A stretch of 64,000 bases of DNA from the NCBI RefSeq assembly GCF_001625305.1, contig NW_017802379.1, positions 2,527,373 through 2,591,372 of the forward strand, written 5' to 3'. Under the pieces are notes generated by a model. That model did not search any database. It saw only the letters and a program-made list of their open reading frames with translations, and was not told where the DNA came from. Source of the stretch: Branchiostoma belcheri. Lineage: Eukaryota; Chordata; Leptocardii; Amphioxiformes; Branchiostomatidae. Shown piece after piece: positions 34,310 to 46,845 of this stretch (position 1 is the first letter of the stretch; the number at the start of each line of letters is the position of its first letter). Both the position numbers and the translations under genes were made by a program.

Positions 34310-35310
34310 GAGACGGAACAAACTGAAGAGAACGTTTTCCAGTTCAATCCATGGCTAACATCTCGAATATAACTATATTATGTGAATAATTTTTTTTCCC
34401 ACCGAAAATGGCCATTTAACTTTTTTTTAAAACAATCTCTGTGACACTTCTGTGACCATGTCCTTACATTTAGGACTTACATACTGTATGATGCACAGTT
34501 TTCAGCACAAACTTGTGAATAATTTTAAGTTTGCCTGAACAACCATCCCTGAATAGAGCCGGGGGTACCACAGACTTACTGCGACATTTAATCCACTGCT
34601 CACCGTGTCACGTGCCCTAATGTAACGTGACGTCCTAGATGTGATATATTGTTCAGTTGTAGCTTGATATAGATACAAAGTACACAAACAAGTGCCCCAA
34701 ACATGTACTCGTATACAGTTTTAGGGCTACGTTTTCCGTATACACGTGAACAGGCATGCCTGTAATTAAATAATAATCTCATTAAGACCTTTTTGATATC
34801 ACTTTCCCGGAAATGTACATCTGAATACAGGATCCACCGGGCGGATACAACTACTGAGCAACCCCCTTACTTCTGTGGGATATTATTAGTTCTTGGTCTA
34901 AAGACCAGGGATGCACATAATACATAAGAAAGACATACGCGGTATCTCTCTTATAGTATGCCCGTTATGTTTCTTAGTATTGCGTTAGTATTAAGCTACC
35001 ATGCTAAAAGGGTATTAGTCTTTCATCGTTTAAGAAGATAAAATTGGAAGCTTAAGGCATCCGAAGACATCAAAGTCTGTGCTTATCATTGTAAGACCTT
35101 AAGACGACAGGTGAAAGGTTTGGCCTCTTTGTGAACTTTAGATGGCTGTTGTATAACGTTGTTTTATTTTGTTGGTGCCTAAGTGCTTGACAGGAAGGAT
35201 AAGGTATGACCTTTTGCTTAATGTATTGGTAAATACTCTTTTCCAGTTTTATCCATTGACTCTGTGACCTGATTTCTGGTAACCATGGAAATATCTAATA
35301 TACAAGAACA
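34310..35310. other. 3' flank of the LRR gene
   Basis: AT-rich, no exons or mobile-element ends seen; no unambiguous AATAAA close to the stop codon. Confidence 0.4.
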
Positions 35311-35498
35311 CCGTGTGGCGTAATGGAGTGTTTGGCCCAGAATCAGGAGGTTCCGGGTTTAAATCCCTAACCTTGTCCTGATAGCTGTGTAACATTGTGT
35401 TACACAATCTCTCATTTATTAATTCGGCACTGCTGGGAAGCCCGCTAGGAGCGCTATTTAGTAAGGCTGAACCTGGCTGCCAGGAGAGAGTAGCCGGC
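35311..35498 (+). mobile_element. tRNA-derived SINE, second family
   Basis: The head CCGTGTGGCGTAATGGAGTG resembles a tRNA A-box region, and GGGTTTAAATCCC is a B-box-like element. The body (GTAACATTGTGTTACAC, AATTCGGCACTGCTGGGA, GGCTGCCAGGAG) differs from the SINEs in RMND1, so it is a different family with a similar tRNA-like head. Confidence 0.6.
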
Positions 35499-35526
35499 CT
35501 TGACATTATACATATATGACTGAAGC

Positions 35527-35936
35527 AAATAACATATTAAAAGGGCCTGCAAGGGGGGGGGGGGTCCCGACAACGTTCTACGCTGAATTCGGAAACCTCT
35601 CCATTACGCTTAACGATAGATTCCAAGTGGCTACAACGCATTACGTAGAATTCAAACGGCGAATACGCTCTACGCAAAAATATTAGAGCGGTCCGTCTTC
35701 GCTCTACGTAGAATTAAAACGGCCGATTACGCTCTACGGAAAAGGGCTTGCGGGCCCCCATTAAAGACCTCGTAGTACTGTTATGCGACGGATGTTTACT
35801 TGGTACCGCTTGCTTAGACTCCACAACATCGTCAGTCGACGTCCATGTCTGGTCGATGGACATATATTCATAGCTTCTACTGTGAAAATATGGTCAAATC
35901 CCCCCCCCCCTTGCAGGCCCTTTTAATATGTTATTT
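35527..35936. mobile_element. MITE with poly-G/C subterminal tracts
   Basis: The left end AAATAACATATTAAAAGGGC continues with CTGCAAG and a run of 12 Gs; the right end is the reverse complement with a run of Cs and ends TATGTTATTT. The interior carries two copies of CTCTACGTAGAATT and related CGCTCTACG motifs. About 410 bp, non-coding. Confidence 0.8.
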
Positions 35937-36160
35937 GAAATAGTATATCTACGTGACGTTTTAGTGCAATCCATTATATGTATTTGCAATAAACAACTCT
36001 CTTGGTTGTATTATTATTTTTTTTTTAAGATGGGCGATAGTTGAGTCAGGTGTACATTTTTTTTATTTATTCCGAAACATGTAATCACAAGACGTGGTGA
36101 CGACACACTCAAGTTTTTCAACTTATATCAATGCCGCCACCAACGCAGGGACAGTACAAT

Positions 36161-36300
36161 ACTCATTTACACCTGAGCGAAGTGAGGAAAGTCGTGTAAA
36201 GTGCCTTTCCCAAGGGCACAAGATCGGTGGCATGTCAGGACTCGAACCCGGGGCATCTGGTTCCGGTTCCGAGTCGAGAACGCTGCCGCTACGCCGTGTA
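36161..36300 (-). mobile_element. tRNA-derived SINE, truncated, reverse orientation
   Basis: Reverse complement of the head and first body block of the RMND1-intron SINEs: GGACTCGAACCCGG is the inverted B box, and GTGCCTTTCCCAAGGGCACA and ACACCTGAGCGAAGTGAGG match the body. The distal part of the SINE is missing. Confidence 0.8.
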
Positions 36301-36894
36301 CATTTTGCGGGGCTGAATACGTATCATCAAGGACATTGGTCCTTGGTATCATCAACCTCCTTGGTACGATGAGATGATGGTGAGTCTTTTGACTGCCCAT
36401 TTGGAAGTTTCCTGCATCTAACCCATGAGTGCAAGTTACCTTGATTCCGCAAGGTGCGCTGTTGAACATGATTCTTACATAGGCTGTACCACTATGGGGT
36501 GGGGGCTTTCCTACACATTGCATTTAGACTTTATAGAAAGTACAATCAAGGACATCATCATATTAAACAGATACTTTGTAAAAACATACTAAAAGCATAG
36601 ATTCTCAATGCCTGCAGGACTAGATGCAAGGTGCTTTATAAAAAAACAAAGAAATAATAAAAACAAACAAAGAAACAAACAAACCCAGAAGCAAAACAAA
36701 TGATATGCGGAATCTCATGGCTGTCTAAGTCAGCGTATACAAAAATTTAATGATGATTCGTTCCAGTTTAATTTCAACTTCGACTCAACTGCAACTCAAA
36801 GCTGCAGGAAATAAAATCAATCCCACCCCCTCGAGCAAAGTGGACTGAACCAGACACCGGAAGCTATTCCCCAGCAGAATGAAAAGCTATACCT

Positions 36895-37070
36895 GCTGTG
36901 ATTGGTCAATTTTCGCCGTGATTATGTTACAAACCTTCTCATTGGATAATTCAGCAGACATTGGTCCGGTCCTTTTTCTTCAGCTGCTGCAGTGACCAAC
37001 ATCTAATGTTTTCATCTTAGGCTGATTTCTGCTGCCCAAATCTCAAGATCTCCTTCTTAAGGAGAGAAAG
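36895..37070 (+). promoter_or_regulatory. Putative Deltex promoter and 5' UTR exon
   Basis: Three ATTGG (inverted CCAAT) boxes lie within about 80 bp (near 36901, 36941 and 36961), followed by a transcribed-looking stretch and a perfect donor, GAAAG/GTGAGT at 37071. No ATG frame is carried. The next acceptor on this strand with a matching gene is the one at 39636-39637, which opens the first Deltex coding exon. The connection is inferred from position and splice signals. Confidence 0.5.
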
Positions 37071-39637
37071 GTGAGTAAGGAAATTATATGCACCTAAAAG
37101 CAGATAATACAGGGAAGGTTTAGGGAGAAAATGATGCGTAGACTCAGCTGGATTTCTTTTATTCCAAAAAATAATTCATATGTCTGCGCCACAAGTCTCG
37201 TTTTCTTCTTCCGAAAAATATGATGAGGACTGAAGAGGGAGGGGGGCACAATAATATTCATCCCGATTGTAAAAGATCCATGTATGGCTTTGTGCCTTTA
37301 TATATGTATGATTTCCAAGCGCCTTGCGCATGTTATAAATTATTTAAGACGCGTCTGAAATACTCATATATTTCTGACGAAAAGGAAACAAAATTTATGG
37401 CCAGACATTTTGAACTTCCGCTAGACTTGGCTTCTCTCCACGGTTCCAGTCTGTTTCATCACGGAAGGAACAAATGTGTCAGCGTCTTGTCTTCAGCCAG
37501 AATACTAGTATTCAATATATGGAAAACAACAAAGCCCTGTGTGTTTTTGTAATTTGCAATTTTTTGTTTATTTATAATTCTTACTTATATATGTCATGTT
37601 GTTGATAGAGATATACAGTATTCAAATGAAAAATAGTGAAAATTTTGAAATGTTCACAGCACAGTGACTATATACAGTTCTATTAATAATACATGTGTTT
37701 TGTTTACTTGATTACTTGATTTTTACAAATCAATCTTTGTAAAAATCGAAGCACGATTCAGGGGTGCATTAGTCAATCCCTGCTTTTGTACGATTTTGTC
37801 AAATTGAATTGAATTAAATTGATGTAACGTTATTCCTAATGAAGTGTAGTTTCAGCTGCAAACTTGAAGCACTGCAATAGCCTCATTTCCCCTCCTACCA
37901 CAAAATTAAGTCTGGCGGAAATAAACAAATTCACACACTATACGTTTCCTTCTAAATACTTTGTTGGCATCAGGGAAATATCACTTGAATGTCTTGATAA
38001 CCAATCAACATGTACTGTTTATTGGTAGCCTGATTAAATCGCTTTTGCCGGCCGCCCAACATCCAGCCGGCCCCCGGGTGGTGGACTATGTAGGGAGCCC
38101 CCCGGAGCTTGGGTTACATAGGCTAGTTTATTGGTGTTCAACAATGCATTATACTGTGTAGCAGAAGCAGTAATACGCAGCCCTGATGCTTAATGCCATA
38201 ACCAAACTCTGTCTATGGATACAGTTACAACACATGTGGCCTCTCGGGCATGTGGCTTGTTTTGTTTGCCAGTCCAAGGTTGAATCCAGGTGGTTTCTTT
38301 GTAGTCATTGTTGTGACAGTAAAGGTCATGCCTCTGGACAGACAGTGTGCCATCAGGGGCGACATGGGGACACAGACTTGTCTATTGTTTCTGGGGTCCA
38401 AGTAATTTATGTGAGTAAGGGCCGTGTACTGGTAACTGTAAGTGCAAGTATACCTGTAAACTTGTTTAGGCACTTGTCTTATGTACCTGTGCTTGTAAAT
38501 TTATGTAGTCTACTACTAACAGGTCTGAACCTAAGTGTCTACTGTACCTGTGCCTGAATGAAATAAAATGTCCTATTAAAATTCATGTTTCTCCAAATTG
38601 CAAAAACAACCATTCATTTTAGTGTCTTTGCTGGGGGTGAAGTGAATCATGATAATCTTGGTTTTACAATGAAGGGTCCAACACCTAGCCTGGATCTCTT
38701 TTGAATATATCACGGTTGCTTTGTTTGTCTGTCTGTTCAAGGTTGTTTCCAGCTGTTATTTCATGTCATTACCGGTAACCTAAATATTCTTGAAATTGCC
38801 TGCTCTAGTGCAGGTCAGGTACAGATAGACATCAGGAATACTAGTGTAACATATCTGCACAGCTCCAACTTTACCTGCACTAACCTGCAGCTGCAGGTGT
38901 TATTTCCAGCCCTCATGCTATTGATTTTGAATTAATCAATGAGATATTGCATTTGCACAGTGCAGTTCGAAAACAAACATCTACCAGTTTCAGGGCTCTC
39001 TTTAGTCCTTCCACCGCTCAAGACAAAATTTCATCCCTAATGCCGTAAAGGTGGCCAAGAATAAAAACTTCATGACATTTTGATGAGGTCATAACAATTT
39101 TGCAAAAGCAAGTTACAGCGATTTGAAATTCGCTCCCTTAGAAGGCAAAAACAAGGTTACATAAGCCTCTACACATGCCCTATGAATAATGATGGGCCTT
39201 TTGATGGCTGTATAGAAAATTAGTCTGGCACTGCAGAAAACATGTTAGGACACACGTACTATTGTAGACTTATAGTCTAAAAGACTATGGATTTTAGTTA
39301 AAAGTATAACTATCGTTATTTTGGTTAGTGTAAGGAGGACCTGTTCTTCAATGTTAGCGATCTGAGTGGCAATGCCTCTAAGAGCTTCTAGATCTGTCTG
39401 TATAGATTAGATTTGGAGTAGGTTGTTGAATTGTCTGAAGATGAAAGAATTATGAAGTGTTAGGATTTAAGATGACTTTCATGACAGCATCTTTGCTCAA
39501 AATAACATGCAAACCACTCTCTGTGTGTGTGTTTATATGGTGTCCTCATATGTCTGTTTGTATATGTATAATATATTTCTTGAGGGACTTGTTGAATGTC
39601 ACAATGACGTTAATTTCCCATGTTCGTGTGTTGTCAG
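37071..39637 (+). other. Putative first intron of Deltex
   Basis: About 2.6 kb with no supported exon or mobile element. It runs from the donor at 37071 to a TTGTCAG acceptor at 39637. Confidence 0.4.
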
Positions 39638-39639
39638 AG

Positions 39640-42600
39640 ATGGCGACGTACATCCCCAGCGGATGCAGCAGCGTCGCGGCGGCCAGCGGGACCGTGGCGG
39701 GGCCCGTCGCCATGCCTAACGTGGTGGTGTGGGAGTGGCAGACGGACACCGGACACTGGCGCCCGTACGAGCCGGCCGTCTGTCGCCTGCTGGAGCAGGA
39801 GTCACCGACACCGAGTGTTGGTCTGGTGAAGGCTGACCAGCGGCTGGGGGTGTATGTGGTGGACAAGGACACCATGGAGCAACTACGGACAGATACAGGT
39901 AGCTAGCTATAGTAATCATGATGATGTGATGATGCACTGTACCAATCATTCTCTGTGATTAACAACTCAGCAAAGGTTGAACTTAAAGATCTATTTATTG
40001 TGTCTTATGTTGAAAGTTATTGGAGGAATTTTTGTGTTGTGTAAAACTATGTGTCATCCTGCACCTCTACCCATCTGCTGAATGTGTAAGCTGTAAGGCA
40101 GTTGGTTTTCTATTACATTGAACAATGAAGTCCCATTGAAGCAATCGGGTTATTTTGAAGAAATTACAGCATTTACACCTCATGTACATACACATAGCAG
40201 GAAAGACCTTGACTATTTTGGACATAAGAAAATAGCTGTTTTGTACTCACCATTGTTTTTTGATTTGTTTATTTGTTTGCACAAAAATAAGCACTCTTGA
40301 TTATAATCATATTTTGTTGTGTTCTTTGTAACCATCAGGCACAGTGCGATCTGTCAGGAGAAAGGAGTACCCCCCAGAATCTGCCCCAGGCCGGGGGGTG
40401 GTGTGGCAGTGGTGGGGGGACTGCGCCTGGTCACTCTACGACATGGACACGTGCTACGTCCTGGAGGGCGCGTACATCTCCGGCTTGCCCTCCGTCGACC
40501 TTCTGCACACCATGGCCAACCTACCGTACACCATAGACTTCCGAACCATGACTCAGACCCGACAGGAGACGGGCTACACCAGGAAGATCCAGCGAGTTCA
40601 GATGCCTGTCGTGTACCCACTGTCGGGAAACTATAACTACGTCAGCACCGGCAAGATGCCAAGTCCCACTTATGTGAACGGCCATGTACACTGCAATACA
40701 GCCGTAGTGCCAAGCACGTCTGTTGGAGGGAGCAATAAAAGGACCCATAGTGCTAGCAGTGTAGCGGCGCCACCTAGCGTTTCTGGCGTGAAAAGCAGGA
40801 ACGGGATGAACTCGAAACTGTCGACAAGTACAAATGGTATGGCGGCGGTGTTTCCTCCTGCTACCACGCCGTTACCCGTGAACGCAGGAGCGAGGCCGCG
40901 AGCACGGAGCACGCCCGCGCTGGTCAGCGGAGGACAGCCCACGACGGTCGTCGCACATAACAGACATGCCATTTCCCACCTAACACACGCAGTCACAGGT
41001 ATGATGGACAATGTTATCAGCATAGCAATGGTAAAATAACTGGTTTCAACATATTTGTGCGACTGCTGTTAACTTTGTAAACTTGATTTCACCCAACAAA
41101 GTAACAGGCAATTTTGTTCTTGGTTAAGATATGTAATATATATCTAACTTAGAATAAATGACCAATCAAAACTAGCATTTCATTGTATTTTTTATCATTT
41201 CTATTCAAACCAGTGTGCTCAATGGTTTGATATCCATTGAAATAGACGACTGTTGCCCAATATCATTTCTGTACATTTCTGTCTTCTAAAGAAATCTGCC
41301 AATGGAACATCTATAAGTAACATTTCCTAGGCAGAACTGTCAATCAGGCGTGAACAGCTCCTCCCCCTTGTGTCTCCTGTAGGTATGACAGGCTTGCTGA
41401 TGTCCCCAGCCCTACCTGTTCGCCTGACCCACTGCACAGGACCCATCCTCAGCCCCCCGCACGTGTCAAAAATGGAGTGCCGCCCTGTACAGGGGGTCCC
41501 CCCTCCCAAGAAACTTCGTAGGAAATCCTCCAAGACCAAGAACAGCCTGAGTGGACCTGACGTCTTGAAGAAATACTCTGTTAAGATGAAGGAACAACCC
41601 CCAGATGAGGTACAACATGGTGGTATTTCCTTCCTGCAATAAGGGACTGTAAACTTTTGACATGTAAAATGCATGGTTAGCTCTCTCAAAAATGACTCTT
41701 GAACATCTGAAATTGCTGATGCTGTCATTAGTAGATGTCTTTCAATTCACTGTTTTTTAGTTGTGTTGTTCCTAATGTTTCATAGCAGAATTATGAAAGT
41801 AGTGTAACCTTTCGTCGATGAAGGTTAGACATCCAGGTAATACGATATGCCAAAAAACAGTTACTCAAGCAACTGGATATGATTTTGAAATCATAATCAA
41901 TCAAAATCATATCCAGTTGCTTGAGTAACTGTTTTTGGCATAGTGTAACCTTCATTAATGTATATTAGCGTTAGTACATGTTACAGAATGTTGAGAATCT
42001 AAAAAGCTGTGATGTTCTGTTTCAGGATTGTCCCATCTGCTGTGAGAACTTAAGAGGACCATCTGGTTACGATGCCACAGACAACATGGCCCCGACCATG
42101 GTGACCAAACTGCAGCACTGCAACCATGTGTTCCACGGAGTCTGTCTACTCGCCATGTACAACAGTGGGTCAAAGGTCAGACAATCTTATAGAGGCTGGA
42201 AAAGCTCTTTGTCCTCCCAGAGGTAGGGCTGAGAATGCAGAAAGTTTGGGCAACAGGCAGGTCCATTTTTTTGTGAAAATGAATACTGGGTATTTTTGAG
42301 AGGACTGACAATGTAACAGTATCTACTATTTTATTATGATACTTTTATCATTGAAAACAAGTACATGAATTGTGAAATTTTCACGTTTTTTCCACTATCA
42401 TTTCAATACTACTGCAAACTGTTGATTTTCACAGTGCCACAAAATATAAATTCTACGAACTTGGAACAATTTTACATTGTCTGGTAGGATTTTGTTGTAG
42501 GAAATAAATGGGAATTTCATTGTGTACATACTAGTATTCAAGTTCTTTGTCATTTGCATCACAAAATCTGTAAAGTCACCAAAATAGTAGGTGTGTTTTT

Positions 42601-44032
42601 AAACAGCAATGTTACTGACATGACTTTGTTTCTTTACTATAAATGTTAACCCCCTTTTTCTGTCCTGCCCCAGGTATGGCAGTTTGCAGCGTCCCACCTG
42701 TAAGATGATCTATGGGGAGAAGTGTGGGGAACCAGCCGCCCGGCACCCATGGACTACCACGTCATCCCCTACCCACTACCCAGCTATGTGGACTGTCACA
42801 CCATCCGAATCATCTACACCATACCACATGGCATACAGGTCAGCGCTAGTGTGTGTGGTGACTTGAAATCTGACCTCAACTGCTAAAACCAAAACACAAC
42901 AGTTTTGGAGTATATTCAAGTTTCATACATGTTTGTGCCAAATGTTCACCCGTCTATTATTAAAATTCATCAAACCATCAAAAAATCACATTGATGGCTA
43001 CATATTTTTGCAGCCAACAGTAATTGAATTATAATTTCATTGTCTAGCAATAATGTCACAGTGAACACAGCACAGTGAAAAGATATCCTTTTTTACAAGC
43101 AAACAGTGGCTAGCCATCCTTTACCTTAGCACTTTAGCTCCTCTCATGCCTAGTCTCTTAAAGCACATCAGGACGTCCTTAATCATCCTGGTGATGCATA
43201 AGTTAGATATATTTGCTTTTACTTAGCTTTTCAAAACAATAACTCTAAGGTGTTGGATGTGTCTTGTGTTCTCCAGGGTCCAGAACATCCCACCCCAGGG
43301 AAGAAGTACACAGCACGAGGCTTTCCTCGCCTCTGCTACCTGCCCGACACTGAAAAAGGACGCAGGGTAGGTAATGGTTTTATTGGAAAATGTACAAGTC
43401 TTAATGATGTACAAGAGATTGACTAATCTGATAAGATTTAGATGATCCTTTGAGATACCTCAGTTATCTTTTAAAGATACCCTATATTTATGACGGTTTA
43501 ATTCGTGTTTCTTTAATACATGTACTAAAAAATATGTGAAGGTTTGTTGTGGAATTGAGTTAAACATATTTCAAACTGTTGTAAGTGAAATACATTTTGG
43601 CCAGAAGGCTGCAAAGTTTTACAATAAACCATCCATCCATCCATTCTTTCATTCATTCCATTCTTTATTCCTCTACCCTGAGAGAGCTTCTTGGAATAAA
43701 ATACATACATGTGCATACAACTATAACTATACAGCTATAAAAAAGACATCTTCTTTCACATGACAAATGGTTTCATTCATTCATTCATTCATTCGTTTGT
43801 ATCCCTAACCATGTCATTCCAGGTACTCCTGTTGCTGATTAAGGCGTGGGAACGTCGCCTCATCTTCACCATCGGTCGCTCCACGACCACGGGAGAGGAC
43901 AACACCGTCACGTGGAATGAGATCCACCACAAGACGGAGTTCGGCTCCAACGTGACTGGCCACGGCTACCCAGACCCCGAGTACCTGGATAACGTCATTG
44001 CGGAGCTGGCGGCACACGGGGTGACTGACTGA
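39640..44032 (+). CDS. DTX: Deltex E3 ubiquitin ligase (WWE-WWE-RING-DTC)
   Basis: Notch-pathway ubiquitin ligase. Exons: 39640-39898, 40339-40998, 41383-41609, 42026-42175, 42674-42838, 43277-43366 and 43823-44032; about 585 residues. WWE domain 1 ([15 protein letters not shown]) is in exon 1 and WWE 2 ([15 protein letters not shown]) in exon 2; these bind Notch ankyrin repeats and poly-ADP-ribose-type ligands. A Ser/Pro/Thr-rich linker follows, then SGPDVLKKY just before the RING. RING ligands seen: [15 protein letters not shown] and PTC. The Deltex C-terminal domain covers [63 protein letters not shown] and [13 protein letters not shown], ending HGVTD. Start: the first in-frame ATG after the acceptor at 39637. 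Exon 42674-42838 is broken as assembled: read literally it stops at 42701-42703, and family matches require three one-base corrections; the seventh RING ligand reads Arg (CGT) instead of Cys. The single copy probably represents the DTX1/2/4 ancestor. Confidence 0.95.
41847..41941. repeat. Foldback repeat in Deltex intron
   Basis: Arms of about 39 bp (41847-41886 and 41903-41941) are near-perfect reverse complements, including CAGTTACTCAAGCAACTGG. A direct repeat TAGTGTAACCTT lies outside, at about 41802 and 41941. It sits about 85 bp before the RING exon acceptor. Confidence 0.85.
43777..43797. repeat. ATTC microsatellite
   Basis: Five to six units of ATTC just upstream of the last Deltex exon acceptor. 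Confidence 0.8.
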
Positions 44033-45312
44033 GTGCAAACACAACACGCACGTCGGTAGAACATACCGCGCCTGCGCAGGACTCTGGATTTTCGCAGTTT
44101 TCGTTGGATTTTTGGTCAACGTTGCATCAGAATTTTGCCTGTTGCAGACGATATCTTTTCCAACATAACATTTGGAAACTATTGATGGAATGCTAACCTT
44201 GTATGCGCGAATACAACCTTATATGAGACGTTCTGCCAAAGTGCTATGATCAATACATTATGGATTTCGCGCAGGTGCAGTACGTTCTGCTGACGTGCTA
44301 ACACAACAGACTCTATAGTCACATGGTTCGGATTTAGTGCAACTTTTAGTTCAGCAGTACTTGGTGGGCATTGTAGGATTTTGGCACCAAAACTTCAAAT
44401 ATTCTGAATCTAAAATATCTTTTCAGATTAGCATTTGCCAACTAATTTTTCCTGAAATCACATAATTTTTCCATATTCTGCTGTTTGTAAATAACACAAA
44501 AGCAAGCCACTCAAAATTTTTAGTAGTCTTTGAAAAAACTGCTTAGTCATATGTTTAAGACTTTCTCCTGAAGTCACATCCATATGCTGTGAATACTGCT
44601 GGGTAGTGTAATAATGTAGATCAAACTCATGTACTGATATGAAAAAAATTACCCAAATCAATGACTTTGTCTCTGTTTTGATCGGTCAGATTCTACAATT
44701 CCCATGTTTATAAGGTGACAAAGAAATGTACATGTACTACTAATATTATGATATTGCTAACACATTCAGTTAAACGATTCTCTAGATTTCTGTTATTAAT
44801 TTACTGTATAGTATTGACTGGGACCAGTTTGAATGACTAGCCAGGTCTTTTGAAACTGGCCACGGACTGGGAAAGATCCATGTCCAATATACACTGGTTC
44901 AACCTAGTTTTTAACTGGTTAACATGTATATAATGTCCTGGAACAGAAATGCATTCCAAGGCTCAAAGTACTATTAGTAGCACAAGATCCTGCATATATG
45001 CGGGTTACTGCTGGTAAATTTGGAGTTCTGCAAGTACATGTATTTCTTTCTTTCTGAAGTGCAACACACTAGCATGGCCAGAGAATAGGGTTTTAAATAC
45101 CTTGTATCGTAGCAAGCATAGTTTGTAAAAGCCAATTTGGTTACAATCATGCATTTTAGTGTCAAAAAGAAGTATCACATCTTTGTTGACAGAATCAAAG
45201 TTCACAATTTGATGAAATCAGAAGTACCAGTAAATGCTGTCTTAGCCAAATAGCTGTATCAGGAGCTGTTATTCTCTTACCTCACCAGGTGGCTGTTGCT
45301 GTAAGAAACTCA

Positions 45313-45564
45313 GGCCACACCAATTGAATTTCTTGGTCGTGAGATTTTTGCATGAAAACAATGTTGCTGGCATACGAGATTAAAAGAAAATGAAAGAAGA
45401 ATTTTCAAATTTCAATGGAAAACATCATAAACTGATAGTGCCAAAATACTTTTTGGAGGGATATATAATTCATATCCTAAATGGATATGTGTGATCTTTT
45501 TATTTTAATGTGAAAGTTGATGGGGCACTTTGCCTAGAACCAAGAAGTTCAATTGGCGTGGGCT
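45313..45564. mobile_element. MITE with GGCCACACCAAT ends, copy 1
   Basis: Left end GGCCACACCAATTGAATTTC, right end GAAGTTCAATTGGCGTGGGC. The terminal blocks are imperfect inverted repeats continuing into CTTGGT. Shares both ends with the element at 51515. Confidence 0.75.
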
Positions 45565-45705
45565 TACATGATAGGCAGCATTGCTTGAAACAGGAAAGTA
45601 TTGAACTGTACCAACACCTGGTTGAAAGTATTGTGCAAAGCCTGTAGCATCTGACTTTGTGTTTCTTTTCTCTACGGTATCTGTCCAAAATGTCTATACT
45701 ACAGA

Positions 45706-45815
45706 TAGCCTGGGTACCATCCTCCTCAGTTATTGAAAGCTCTTCCTTTTCCCTTGCTACTGAAATGTAAAAAAAGGCAAGCTAGCTTTAACTATGGAGG
45801 ATGACACCCAGGCTA
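45706..45815. mobile_element. MITE with TAGCCTGG ends
   Basis: Starts TAGCCTGGGTACCATCCTCC and ends GGAGGATGACACCCAGGCTA, near-perfect inverted repeats of about 20 bp. No clear 8-bp duplication. Confidence 0.8.
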
Positions 45816-46030
45816 GGCTGAAGAATATTCTGTTGTTTGATATTGCCGTAGATAGCAAGGCAGTTTTAACTGTGAAACAAGGTTTACTAGTAGTGTTATT
45901 TCCTTTTTTTGAGGAAACCTGTTAGGGAATTCAAAGAATTTTTACATTTTTCGACCACCACCTAGACCTTTGTTTCTACAAAATAACTTTAATTTGTTTT
46001 CAAATTTCATCGTCTCGTACACCCATATTG

Positions 46031-46077
46031 TAGCACAATTTTTATCTCGGCCGCCTGAGCGGCCGAGGTATTGTGCT
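46031..46077. repeat. GC hairpin in AT-rich DNA
   Basis: CTCGGCCGC-CTGA-GCGGCCGAG with outer complementary blocks AGCACAAT and ATTGTGCT. A strong stem of 9 GC-rich pairs plus 8 outer pairs, in otherwise AT-rich flank. It may be a transposon end; a GCGGCCGAGATAA piece recurs near 48264. Confidence 0.7.
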
Positions 46078-46744
46078 CCAAAATATGTACGTTGGATGGA
46101 TCTTGATTGAAATCTTGATTTCGACCGTGAAAAAAAACCCAATGAAACCAATTACTATGCGTGTATACTTTACTTTGTGGGGTCGAGCTACCGGATGATA
46201 GTGTCGTTATTCTTATACAACGAAGTTGCTAAAAAAGAGGAAATGCTGTTTACCACAAAACCATTGTTTTATATCATAGTATGCATTTAAGGTTCTAGAA
46301 TTTCGCTAATAGCTGCGGTAATTGGACCAATAAATCAATGACATAAATTATGTACATTAACCTTCCATATTTGCTTAAGTCGCAAGATGTCGCTTTTGAT
46401 TGGTGAATAAATCACTGTGACGCACGTAAATATTCACTTGAAATGAGAAATTACCGCCCAACAAAACGGACCATTAGATTCCCAGTGCTGTATTACTCTT
46501 TTGTTCTTGTGGTCAACTTGTTTTCTTTGCTTGAATCGCGTAAAAGACCAAGGAAAATACAATGAAATCGGCAAATTATCGCCGAGCCGCGCCGTATCTG
46601 CCGCCGCCATCTTGGATTTTTTTGGAAAGCTGCAATTTGGCCCAAACCGCTAGAGGGGGCGAATTAAAATGTTTAATATATTCGGTCTGAAGTTTTAGTA
46701 GCTCTAGCAGTAGAGGAGAAGTTTGATAATGCATAGAACGGATA

Positions 46745-46804
46745 AAATAGAATAAAATTAAATGAAATAAAATAAAACAGAATAAAAATAAAATGAAAAT
46801 AAAT

Positions 46805-46835
<31 letters not shown>

Positions 46836-46845
46836 AAATGAAAAT
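46745..46845. repeat. A-rich AAATAA-type low-complexity tract
   Basis: About 100 bp composed almost only of AAAAT/AAATA units with rare G. Confidence 0.85.
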
